A DNA stretch of 64,000 bases, from positions 2,933-66,932 of the forward strand of contig LJNS01000002.1 of NCBI GenBank assembly GCA_001303245.1. The letters run 5' to 3'. Origin of the DNA: Gammaproteobacteria bacterium SG8_30. GTDB lineage: Bacteria > Pseudomonadota > Gammaproteobacteria > Steroidobacterales > Steroidobacteraceae. Under the pieces are notes generated by a model. The model had not been told where the DNA came from. It made no database searches and worked only from the letters and a program-made list of their open reading frames with translations. The first letter of the stretch is position 1, and each line of letters begins with the position of its first letter. Below are positions 8,305-15,741 of the stretch, in pieces. The position numbers were made by a program, and so were the translations under genes.

Positions 8305-9918
8305 TCACTGCCCTTTCTTGTACTGGCGATACTCTTCCCAAAGCGCCTCGCGCAACTCCGGATCGGTCTCCTTCATCGCCGCCTCCCGGATCTGGCGTGC
8401 CACGATGTCGTCGTCGCTGCCATCCGGGATGTCCGGTGGAATGTTACGCGGACCCGAGCCGGTCGAGCCGATCGCCGTGCCCGACCCGCCGCCTTGCTGG
8501 GCGGCACCGCCCGCCTGGCCGTCGCCCTCGTCGCCGGCCCCTACGGACTCCAGGCCACCCCGCGAACCGGCTTCCGAGCCCGTCGCACCGTCGCCGTCCT
8601 GGCCGCGCTCCCGGTCTTCACCCGGTCCACCACCCGGCCCCTGCTGGTCCTCCGATTGCTGACCGGCACGTTCGCGAGCGATCTGTTCCTGGGTCGCCCG
8701 AACCGCAGCGTCGAACGCGCCGAACGTCTCCTCGAGGCGGCGGTCGATTGCCGCTCGCCGATCCTCGCCCCCCGGGACACTTGGCCCGGCGCCCACGCCG
8801 TCTCCGGCAGCCCCGGCTGGTCCGGCTGGTCCGGCCGATCCTGCCGACCCCGCCGTCGACCCCGCAACGGCACCCGAGGGTCCGCCGACGGATCCACTTG
8901 CTTGCCTACCCGCGCCGGAGCCCGGACTCCCAGCCCCGTCGGCCCCACCCCCCGAGGCGGTACTCCGTCCGGCCGGCCCGCCGCCCGCCGGTCCCGCGCC
9001 GCCAGGCGTGGAGCCTCCTCCCGCCGTGGCAGAAGTCCCGGCATCGCCGGCGCCCGCCTGCTCGCCCGGACCCTGACCGGCACTGCCGCCGCTCGAGGGA
9101 TCGGCGAACGGGTCGTCAGCACCCCGCCCGCTCGCGGCGGCGCCGCCGCCGGGCTCGGCGAAAGGATCAGTTTCTCCTTCCCCAGCGGAGCCACCGCCTG
9201 GCTCGGCAAAGGGATCGTTCTCTCCCGCGGCGGCGCCGTCCTCGGCGAACGGATCGTCTCCGGGTGCGCCTCCCTTCGCGAACGGATCCTCGCTACCGGG
9301 AGTTCCCGCCCCGCCGCCGCCGTCCTGCTGGGTCGCGTTCGGGCCGCTCCCGGCCTGCTGGTTGCCGGCAGCGCCCGCAGCACCTGCCTGGGCTCCCTGA
9401 GCAGCGGCTGAAGATCCGTCCGTCCCCGGCGTGCCGCCCGAAGTCTGCCCCGCCTGGCCGCCCGGCTGCGCGCCCTGCTGACCGGCGGTTTCCGCGCCGC
9501 CCGCAGTCGACCCTTGCGCCTCTGCCTGGGGAGCCCCGCCCGGCTGCTGGCCGCCCGCGCTGCCCTGCTGGCCCGGCGAAGAACTCGGGCTGCCGGCACT
9601 CTGGCCGCCGGTTGCGGTCGAGGAGGTCGGGCTCGGCTGCGGAATCGAGGCGGAACCACCGCCGCTGCTGGGGGAGGAGGACGGGAAACTGGACGATGGC
9701 CCGCCCCCGCTCGAGGGAGAGGAAGGCGAGGACGAGGGTGAACCCGAGGACGAAGGCGGCGATCCTGAACTGCCGCCGGACGGCGAGGAACTCGGCGGGC
9801 TGGGGGTGCCGCCGCTCGGGCTGGGCTGCGTCATCACGCTCTGCGACAGGCAGCCGGCGAGCAACAAGGCGGCCGAACCGGCCAGCAGTGCCCCGCGAAT
9901 GCGCGCCAAGCGGATCAT
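8305..9918 (-). CDS. low-complexity lipoprotein with DPFA repeats
   Basis: This 537-residue protein starts at an ATG behind GAGGAGAG. The signal peptide ends in the lipobox LLAGC (Cys 22). The mature part begins with about 75 residues of almost pure Ser/Pro/Gly, then Gly/Ala/Gln-rich sequence, then five DPFA repeats, then a collagen-like Gly-x-x stretch. The last 45 residues (VARQIREAAMKETDPELREA and onward) are the only part that looks folded, probably helical. Frame choice is supported by the signal peptide, the ribosome site and the ordered tail. The composition suggests a flexible tether from the outer membrane that carries short docking motifs. No function is known. Confidence 0.75.
   Translation of the reverse strand: MIRLARIRGALLAGSAALLLAGCLSQSVMTQPSPSGGTPSPPSSSPSGGSSGSPPSSSGSPSSSPSSPSSGGGPSSSFPSSSPSSGGGSASIPQPSPTSSTATGGQSAGSPSSSPGQQGSAGGQQPGGAPQAEAQGSTAGGAETAGQQGAQPGGQAGQTSGGTPGTDGSSAAAQGAQAGAAGAAGNQQAGSGPNATQQDGGGGAGTPGSEDPFAKGGAPGDDPFAEDGAAAGENDPFAEPGGGSAGEGETDPFAEPGGGAAASGRGADDPFADPSSGGSAGQGPGEQAGAGDAGTSATAGGGSTPGGAGPAGGGPAGRSTASGGGADGAGSPGSGAGRQASGSVGGPSGAVAGSTAGSAGSAGPAGPAGAAGDGVGAGPSVPGGEDRRAAIDRRLEETFGAFDAAVRATQEQIARERAGQQSEDQQGPGGGPGEDRERGQDGDGATGSEAGSRGGLESVGAGDEGDGQAGGAAQQGGGSGTAIGSTGSGPRNIPPDIPDGSDDDIVARQIREAAMKETDPELREALWEEYRQYKKGQ
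9088..9294 (-). repeat. five DPFA peptide repeats inside the lipoprotein gene
   Basis: Read on the minus strand, the motifs are EDPFAKGG, DDPFAEDG, NDPFAEPGGG, TDPFAEPGGG and DDPFADPSSGG. They are spaced 11-21 residues apart by Gly/Ala/Glu-rich linkers. The acidic residue before DPFA and the acidic or Pro residues after it are conserved, while the linkers vary. This is the pattern of repeated short linear motifs rather than of simple slippage. Confidence 0.8.
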
Positions 9919-10028
9919 TCGGTCTCTCCTCGCCGGTCTCGGACTGCAAACGCCTGTCCGAAAACCCGGCCGTCCTGGGGTTTATGACGCCCGGCAGGTC
10001 CCCAGGTTCCGCGTCCTTCGCCTTGCCG

Positions 10029-10745
10029 TCAGTGGGTTCCTGCCGTCGCGGCCATCGTCGGGTCCACGCCCCGCAGGAAGCCGCCGAGTTGCTCCGCGAG
10101 CCGGTCGCAGGCCGTCCCCTGGACGCGCGCAATGAAGGGCAAGGGCACGATCACCCCCACCAGCGCGGACGTCCCGGTCACGTTCGTCGAAATCGAGCCT
10201 GCCGACTTCGCGTTCTGCAGGTCCCAGACGATCGCGTCGTAGTCGGACTCCTTTTCCCACCAACCGAAACCGATGCAGCCACCGCCCCCTGGACCGATGG
10301 CGCAGCTGATGCTGCCGCCGCTGTCCGTCTGGCGCGTCAGGCCATCGACCCACACGATATACCGAACGCCGCTCTCCTCGATGCGTTGACGCACCGCTGG
10401 TCGCGTCAGCAGTCTGGCCACCCCTTCCGCCCGCTGTGGCGCCGTCGACGGCTCGAACCAGGGAAACATCGCGTCCTGGAACTCGTTGTTGCCGTGGACG
10501 CGGATGCCGTTGCGCCTCGCAATCTTCTTGCCGACGCAGTCCATGAAGTCGTCCTCGGCGGTGACGCCCTCGACGTGAGGCTTGGCCAGCAGGACGACGG
10601 CCTCGTCATCGGCGATGCTCGTGGCCAGGCTTCGGCTCTCTTCGAGCTGTGCGGTCATGCAGCCGGCGGCGAGAAGCGCCGTACCGACGGCCGTCACGGC
10701 CCGCATGCGCGGTGAGATGGCGAAAAGTCCTGACGTCCGTGCCAT
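10029..10745 (-). CDS. predicted lipoprotein, first gene of the kinase operon
   Basis: This 238-residue protein starts at an ATG preceded by AGAGGAG. It has a lipobox TALLAAGC with the lipidated Cys at residue 29. The mature domain contains DDEAVVLLAKPHVEGVTAED, a VRYIVWVDGLTRQTDSGGSI strand and a GGGGCIGFGWWEKES loop. It ends with FIARVQGTACDRLAEQLGGF. Four Cys in the mature part could form two disulfides. It may be a small periplasm-facing receptor or adaptor, but no family is recognised. The gene stands first behind a good promoter, 110 bp before the DPFA lipoprotein. Confidence 0.75.
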   Translation of the reverse strand: MARTSGLFAISPRMRAVTAVGTALLAAGCMTAQLEESRSLATSIADDEAVVLLAKPHVEGVTAEDDFMDCVGKKIARRNGIRVHGNNEFQDAMFPWFEPSTAPQRAEGVARLLTRPAVRQRIEESGVRYIVWVDGLTRQTDSGGSISCAIGPGGGGCIGFGWWEKESDYDAIVWDLQNAKSAGSISTNVTGTSALVGVIVPLPFIARVQGTACDRLAEQLGGFLRGVDPTMAATAGTH

Positions 10746-10806
10746 GACGGGACTCCTCTCATAAGAAGTGCATCCCGGCGTGACCAGGATGCGACGCGAT
10801 GTCTCA

Positions 10807-10833
10807 AATATACGCGAGAAACGTGAGCGTCAA
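10807..10833 (-). promoter_or_regulatory. sigma-70-like promoter of the kinase/lipoprotein operon
   Basis: On the minus strand a -35 TTGACG (10828-10833) and a -10 TATATT (10807-10812) are separated by 15 bp. They lie about 60 bp upstream of the first gene, which has its own AGAGGAG ribosome site at 10753-10759. Both hexamers match consensus at five of six bases, but the spacer is short. No other promoter-like site was seen inside the eight-gene run. Confidence 0.45.
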
Positions 10834-10846
10834 GCCGCGATCCTGC

Positions 10847-11926
10847 TCACCACAGGGCGAGCTGTCCTCGGACGGTCCGCGGCGGGCGGAATCGGCTCGT
10901 ATCCAGCGGATCCTGCGCGCGGGCGACGAGCCCGTGCCGGCGACAGGCGGCCTCGAAGCGGCGTTCTAGCAACTCCGCCCAGGGACCCGTCCCCCGCATC
11001 CTCGTGCCGAAGCGCGGGTCGCTGTCCCGCCCGTCGCGCATTTCGCGAATTCGGCTGCGGACGCGAGCGGCCCGGTCCGGAAAGTGCGCAGCGAGCCACT
11101 CGTAGAAAAGGTCCTTCACCTCACGCGGCAGTCGCAGCAGCAGGTAACCGACCGAGTCCGCACCGGCCTTCGCCGCCTCCCCCACGATGCGTTCGAGCTC
11201 ATGGTCGTTGATGGCCGGGACGACCGGCGCGTACATGACCCCCGCGGGCACGCCCGCCTCCGTCAGCCTGCGGACCGCGGCGAGCCTCGCAGCGGGCGAA
11301 GCGGCGCGCGGCTCCATCCTGCGCTTGAGGTCGTCGTCCAGCGTCGTGACGCTCAGGAAAACGCGGGTCAGGCGTCTTCGCGCCAGCTCGCCGAGCAGGT
11401 CGAGGTCGCGCAGCAGCAGCGCCGACTTGGTGACGATCGACACGGGATGCTCGCACTCGAGCATCAACTCGAGGATCGAGCGGGTGACACGGTACTGCCG
11501 CTCGATGGGCTGATAGGGATCGGTATTGGTCCCGAGCGCGATCGTCTTGCACACGTAGCGCGGCCTCGACAGCTCCTCCTTCAGCCGCTCGGCCGCGTCC
11601 TGCTTGAAGAAGAGCCGCGTCTCGAAGTCGAGACCCGCCGACAGGTTGACATAAGCATGGGCGGGGCGGGCGAAGCAGTAGACGCAGCCGTGCTCGCAGC
11701 CGCGGTAGGGGTTGATCGACTGCTCGAATGGCACGTCCGGGGAGTCGTTGCACGTGATGACGCTGCGCGCGGGCTCGGGGAGCACCGTGGTCTCGAGAGG
11801 TGGAAGCGGCTCCTCGAGCACGCCCCAGCCGTCGTCCTCCCGTCGCGTCCGGGTCGACTCGAAGCGGCCTGCAGGATTGGACAGCGCGCCGCGCCCCGCG
11901 CGCTGTTCCCGGGAGTGCCGGAACAT
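10847..11926 (-). CDS. PA0069-family radical SAM protein
   Basis: This 359-residue protein carries the radical SAM cluster motif in YRGCEHGCVYCFARP (CxxxCxxC). It has the family's other landmarks: GALSNPAGRFE, NDSPDVPFEQSINPYRG, LGTNTDPYQPIE and VTKSALLLRDLDLL. The family is distantly related to spore photoproduct lyase, and a DNA-repair role is often suspected but unproven. The ATG at 11926 matches the conserved N-terminus. No Shine-Dalgarno sequence precedes it, because a LexA-type operator and the -10 element directly abut the start. That arrangement points to damage-inducible, nearly leaderless expression. Confidence 0.9.
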   Translation of the reverse strand: MFRHSREQRAGRGALSNPAGRFESTRTRREDDGWGVLEEPLPPLETTVLPEPARSVITCNDSPDVPFEQSINPYRGCEHGCVYCFARPAHAYVNLSAGLDFETRLFFKQDAAERLKEELSRPRYVCKTIALGTNTDPYQPIERQYRVTRSILELMLECEHPVSIVTKSALLLRDLDLLGELARRRLTRVFLSVTTLDDDLKRRMEPRAASPAARLAAVRRLTEAGVPAGVMYAPVVPAINDHELERIVGEAAKAGADSVGYLLLRLPREVKDLFYEWLAAHFPDRAARVRSRIREMRDGRDSDPRFGTRMRGTGPWAELLERRFEAACRRHGLVARAQDPLDTSRFRPPRTVRGQLALW

Positions 11927-11928
11927 GC

Positions 11929-11963
11929 CTGTATGTTTATACAGTTCACGAGGCCAGAGTCAA
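11929..11963 (-). promoter_or_regulatory. promoter with overlapping LexA (SOS) box for the radical SAM gene
   Basis: At 11929-11944 the sequence is CTGTATGTTTATACAG, an exact CTGT-N8-ACAG LexA-box pattern. Read on the minus strand it contains a -10 TATAAA (11936-11941), with a -35 TTGACT (11958-11963) 16 bp upstream. The operator therefore covers the -10, as expected for repression. The predicted transcription start lies only about 3-5 nt before the ATG at 11926, so the message would be almost leaderless. Confidence 0.75.
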
Positions 11964-11997
11964 TCCGGGCTCCCGTCCGGCGCCAAGGCGGTTGCCG

Positions 11998-13203
11998 TCA
12001 GCGGCGCTCGGGTGCCGGAAACCGGTCCATGCGCCGCAGCTGCGGAAACCACCGCGCCCACAGGCCGGCGATCGCCACGCTCGCGACGCCCCCCACCACC
12101 ACTGCCGGCCGCAGACCCCACCAGGCAGCGGTGACGCCCGACTCGAACTCTCCGAGCTCGTTCGACGCCCCGATGAACACGGCGCTGACCGCGCTCACCC
12201 TGCCGCGGATCGCGTCCGGCGTCTCGAGCTGCACGAGCATGTGACGTATGTACACGCTGACCATGTCCGCCGCGCCGAGGACGGCCAGCGCGCCGAGCGA
12301 CAACAGGAAGTTCTCCGACACGCCGAACACGACGGTCGCCACGCCGAAGGCCGCCACGCCCCAGAGCATCGCCGGCCCCACGCGCTCCGCGAGCGGTCGC
12401 CAGGCCAGCCACAAGGCCACGAGCGCGGCACCGACCCCTGGCGCCGCACGCAGCATCCCGAGACCGTCCGGTCCGACCTGCAGGATGTCGCTGGCATAGG
12501 CCGGAAGCAGCGCGGTAGCGCCACCGAACAGCACGGCGAACAGGTCGAGCGAGATGGCGCCCAGGATCACCTTGCGCCTGAATACGAAGCGCAGACCTTC
12601 GAGCAGGGAGTCGAAATTCACCGAGCCGGCTCCCCCCTCGGGCCGGGGCGCCCGCACGCCGAACATCAGCACGACGGCGAGCGCGAGCAGCACCGAGACC
12701 GTCCCGTAGACGACCTCCGCGCCGGCCAGGTACACGATGCCCCCGATCGCCGGACCGACGATGGTCGAGAGCTGCCAGGTCGTCGAGTTCACTGCGACGG
12801 CCCGGCCGAAGAGCGCTGGCGGCACCACGTTCGGCAGCAGCGCCTGGCCGGTCGGCATGGCGAAGGCCCGTGCGGCACCGAATATCACCATCACGGCGAA
12901 TACCGGCCACACGACCGACAGCCCCGCCAGGGAAAACGCGAGCAGCAACAAGGCGCACAGCAGCTCCGTCGCGTAGCACGCCGAGAGAACCTTCTGCCGC
13001 GTGTGCCGATCGGCGAAGTGTCCCGCGGGGAGCACCAGCAGGACGAAGGGTAGGAACTGCGACAGTCCGATCAGGCCGAGGTCGAGCGGATCCCGCGTGA
13101 TGTCGTAGACCTGCCAACCCACCGCGACGGTCTGCATCTGGACGGCGACCGACGTTGCAAGCCGCGCCGAGAGGAAGCGGGTAAAGCCCGAGTGCGCGAG
13201 CAA
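11998..13203 (-). CDS. MFS transporter (EntS/MFS_3-like exporter)
   Basis: This 401-residue membrane protein has about 12 hydrophobic segments. The N-terminus (FTRFLSARLATSVAVQMQTVAVGWQVYD) and the loop FADRHTRQKVLSAC after helix 2 are typical of the MFS_3 branch, which includes enterobactin exporter EntS and drug exporters. A second conserved stretch is FAMPTGQALLPNVVP. The substrate cannot be told. The TTG at 13203 is the only plausible start. The gene lies 58 bp downstream of asd on the same strand, so it may be co-transcribed. Confidence 0.88.
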   Translation of the reverse strand: MLAHSGFTRFLSARLATSVAVQMQTVAVGWQVYDITRDPLDLGLIGLSQFLPFVLLVLPAGHFADRHTRQKVLSACYATELLCALLLLAFSLAGLSVVWPVFAVMVIFGAARAFAMPTGQALLPNVVPPALFGRAVAVNSTTWQLSTIVGPAIGGIVYLAGAEVVYGTVSVLLALAVVLMFGVRAPRPEGGAGSVNFDSLLEGLRFVFRRKVILGAISLDLFAVLFGGATALLPAYASDILQVGPDGLGMLRAAPGVGAALVALWLAWRPLAERVGPAMLWGVAAFGVATVVFGVSENFLLSLGALAVLGAADMVSVYIRHMLVQLETPDAIRGRVSAVSAVFIGASNELGEFESGVTAAWWGLRPAVVVGGVASVAIAGLWARWFPQLRRMDRFPAPERR

Positions 13204-13261
13204 CGCACGCAGCTCGCCGCGCCGGTCCGATCCAGTGTCCTGGCCGGGGGTGTCGATTCGG

Positions 13262-14374
13262 TCAGGCCTCGAGGAGGATCCGCAGCGTCCGCCGCAGCGG
13301 CTCGGCCGCGCCCCAGAGGAGCTGGTCCCCGACCGTGAACGCCGAGAGGAACTCGCCGCCCATGGCGAGCTTTCGCAGCCGACCGATCGGGACCTCCAGC
13401 GTGCCGGTCACCGCCGCGGGCGTCAGGCGTGCGAGGCTTGCCTCGCGCTCGTTCGGCACGACCCGCACCCAGTCGTTGGCAGCGGCCAGCAGCGACTCGA
13501 CCTCCGCCAGCGACACGTCGCGTGTCAGCTTGATGGTGAGCGCCTGGCTGTGCGAGCGCATGGCCCCCACACGCACGCACAAGCCGTCGATGGGGATAGG
13601 GTTCTGCCCGCGGCCGAGAATCTTGTTGCCTTCCGCACCGCCCTTCCATTCCTCCCGGCTCACGCCGTTGCCGAGGTCCTTGTCGATCCACGGCAGCAGG
13701 CTTCCCGCGAGCGGATACCCGAACTGGCCGACCGGGAAGTCGCCCGCCCGCATGGCGGCAGACACGTGGCGGTCGATGTCGAGGATGGCGCTCGCGGGAT
13801 CGGCCAACAGCCCGGATACGGCGTCGTGGAGGCGGCCCATCTGTCCGAGCAGCTCGCGCATGTTCTGGGCTCCTGCACCGGAGGCGGCCTGGTAGGTCAT
13901 GGAAGTGACCCACTCGACGAGCCCTTCCCGCATCAGGCCGCCTAACGCCATCAGCATCAGGCTCACGGTGCAGTTGCCGCCGATCCAGTCTCGCTTGCCA
14001 GCGCGCAGCGCCCCGTCGATGACGTGTCGGTTGACCGGATCGAGGACGATCACGGACTCGTCGTTCATGCGCAGCGTGGAGGCCGCGTCGACCCAGTGCC
14101 CCTTCCAGCCGGCTGCGCGGAGCGCAGGATAGGTGGCTCCCGTGTAGTCTCCGCCCTGGCAGGACACCAGGATCTCGCAGGTCGCCAGGGAGTCTAGGTC
14201 GCCTGCATCCGCCACGGGCTCGATGTCCCGGCCGATGGCGGGACCCGCCCCGCCCGCCTGCGAAGTCGAGAAAAAAACGGGCTCGAAGACTTCGAAGTCC
14301 TGCTCCTCGCGCATCCGTTGCACGAGCACCGAGCCCACCATACCCCGCCAGCCGATGATTCCCACGCGCCGCAT
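13262..14374 (-). CDS. asd: aspartate-semialdehyde dehydrogenase
   Basis: This enzyme reduces aspartyl phosphate to aspartate semialdehyde with NADPH, the branch point to lysine/diaminopimelate, threonine and methionine. The start is placed at the ATG at 14374 ([15 protein letters not shown]), which matches the family N-terminus; an upstream in-frame TTG at 14404 adds 10 unconserved residues. With this start the product has 370 residues and the catalytic Cys of [10 protein letters not shown] is residue 135, as in E. coli Asd. Other conserved segments are [16 protein letters not shown] and [16 protein letters not shown]. An AAGGCGAG sequence lies just upstream. Confidence 0.96.
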   Translation of the reverse strand: MRRVGIIGWRGMVGSVLVQRMREEQDFEVFEPVFFSTSQAGGAGPAIGRDIEPVADAGDLDSLATCEILVSCQGGDYTGATYPALRAAGWKGHWVDAASTLRMNDESVIVLDPVNRHVIDGALRAGKRDWIGGNCTVSLMLMALGGLMREGLVEWVTSMTYQAASGAGAQNMRELLGQMGRLHDAVSGLLADPASAILDIDRHVSAAMRAGDFPVGQFGYPLAGSLLPWIDKDLGNGVSREEWKGGAEGNKILGRGQNPIPIDGLCVRVGAMRSHSQALTIKLTRDVSLAEVESLLAAANDWVRVVPNEREASLARLTPAAVTGTLEVPIGRLRKLAMGGEFLSAFTVGDQLLWGAAEPLRRTLRILLEA

Positions 14375-14471
14375 CAATCGGGCACTCGCCTTGTTGCGCT
14401 GCAAAGAAAGACACTATAGCGCGCGCCGGGTGATCGCGAAAACGCCACGCCGGCGGTGGCGGGGATGAGCA

Positions 14472-15044
14472 TCATCCCGCCGGGGGCTCTCCCCGCTCAC
14501 CGGCCACCACCACGAACAGCAGCCGGCAGGGCTCGTCGCCGCGATTGATCCAGGTGTGCAGGTTTCCCGCCTGGACGATGGTGTCGCCCGCGTGAAGCTC
14601 GATGTCCCGGCCGGGTATCCGCAGCAGGACGGAGCCGGACAGTACCGCCATGTAGTCCAGCGTGTCCTGCCGGTGCATGGGGATGTCGGTCTCGTCGCTG
14701 CCCGGAGGGATCTCTGCGACATAGAAGCCGGTACCGGCGAAGCCCTCCCGGTACGCGTTGCCGGCGCTGATACCGAGGTCCGTGGCGGCCGGCACTTCGA
14801 CCGGTACGCTCGGAGACTCCCACAGCCGCGCGATGCGGGTTCCGTTCATGACGAGCGTGTTCGTCGGTTCGCCGTCGGCAAGGACCACGGCGTTTCCATC
14901 GGCATCCTCCGACGTGACGATGCGTCGCAACGGACGGCGAGCGCCTCCGGAGCCTTCGGCGCAAGGGGCGAGGGTGGCTGCGGCCGTCGCCGAGGCCAGT
15001 GCCAGGACCCGACGTCGCGTGGTCGTAGTGCCTTCGCTCCCCAT
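14472..15044 (-). CDS. secreted cupin-domain protein
   Basis: The ATG at 15044, behind AGAGAAG, gives 190 residues. The N-terminus TTTTRRRVLALASATAAATLA resembles a twin-arginine (Tat) signal, so export of a folded, metal-bound protein is plausible. Residues 100-185 form a cupin barrel: GFYVAEIPPGSDETDIPMHR, then TLDYMAVLSGSVLLRIPGRD and TWINRGDEPCRLLFVV. The His in IPMHRQD and the Asp/Tyr of LDYMAVLSG occupy usual metal-site or substrate positions. The reaction is unknown. The gene stands 66 bp after the DUF3429 gene. Confidence 0.8.
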   Translation of the reverse strand: MGSEGTTTTRRRVLALASATAAATLAPCAEGSGGARRPLRRIVTSEDADGNAVVLADGEPTNTLVMNGTRIARLWESPSVPVEVPAATDLGISAGNAYREGFAGTGFYVAEIPPGSDETDIPMHRQDTLDYMAVLSGSVLLRIPGRDIELHAGDTIVQAGNLHTWINRGDEPCRLLFVVVAGERGEPPAG

Positions 15045-15109
15045 CTTCTCTGGTCTCCTAGATCCGGGCGCGGTGCGCGACGCCGTGACGATTACGGACG
15101 GTCCATGTC

Positions 15110-15586
15110 TCAATGGACCGCCGGCACCAGCGTCCGCGCCATGAGTGCCAGGCCGAGCGAGGCGCAGACGATCAGCGTGAGCCAGCGGCGCAGGGCGAGA
15201 TACTCCGGGGGCAGGACGCCGGCGCCGAGTACCCGGTGCTCGTAGAGCCAGAAGCCGCCGAAGGTCGCCACCTGCACGGCGACGGCCGTCTCGAACTGCA
15301 GCAGCAGCGTAGCCCAGGCAAGAAGCGACGGTACGACGCCGATCGCAAGCAATCCCGAGGCCTTGCCCGGCCGGCCGTATAGGACCAGGCCCCAGTGGAC
15401 GCCGCCCAGGAAGGCCAGGATTACCGCCCCGTAGCCGACCAGGACGCGTCCCGCGACGTGCCGGACGTCCGGTTCGGTCACGACCAGCATGACCAGCGCG
15501 CAGGCCACAAACGGCACGAGCCCGCCATAACCGAGCGCCTTCGTCCATCGCGGCAGGCCGGCGGGCGCGAGATTCCTGTCGGTCAT
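15110..15586 (-). CDS. DUF3429 family inner-membrane protein
   Basis: The ATG at 15586 (MTDRNLAPAGLPRWTKALGY) gives 158 residues with five hydrophobic segments. The pattern LGYGGLVPFVACAL, YGAVILAFLGGVHWGL, IGVVPSLLAWATLLL and PPEYLALRRWLTLIV is that of the DUF3429 family. The conserved FLGGVHWG and the PxEYxxLR motif near the end are present. The function is unknown. The open frame extends upstream to 15790, but that part is not membrane-like and is probably not translated. Confidence 0.82.
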   Translation of the reverse strand: MTDRNLAPAGLPRWTKALGYGGLVPFVACALVMLVVTEPDVRHVAGRVLVGYGAVILAFLGGVHWGLVLYGRPGKASGLLAIGVVPSLLAWATLLLQFETAVAVQVATFGGFWLYEHRVLGAGVLPPEYLALRRWLTLIVCASLGLALMARTLVPAVH

Positions 15587-15741
15587 GAGCGGGGTTCCTG
15601 GTGAGCGGCAGCCGCGGATTATCCTCGGGCGGAGGGGATGGCGCCACGAAACCAGCCTGCGGTCTCCGGGATGCCATCTTCCCCGGCAGGCACTACACTG
15701 AGTCGTCATAAGTTCAAGATGACTTGGCGAAGGGGGCTGGC

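Noticed and set aside
8305-9918. Non-coding low-complexity DNA
   Set aside because: A start with a good ribosome site, a lipobox and an ordered C-terminal tail all occur in one uninterrupted frame.
7086-10715. A very long plus-strand open frame (over 1200 codons) and similar ones at 30-1667, 1202-3175 and 4594-7293
   Set aside because: They are Arg/Ala/Gly-rich, have no domains and lie opposite genes with signal peptides, kinase motifs and ribosome sites. High GC content removes stops by chance.
1-10745. Type VI secretion or Zorya defence locus
   Set aside because: A kinase, FHA-like and FGE-like protein or a MotA-like protein alone is not enough: there are no Tss/VipA/ClpV genes, no MotB-like ZorB and no helicase or nuclease.
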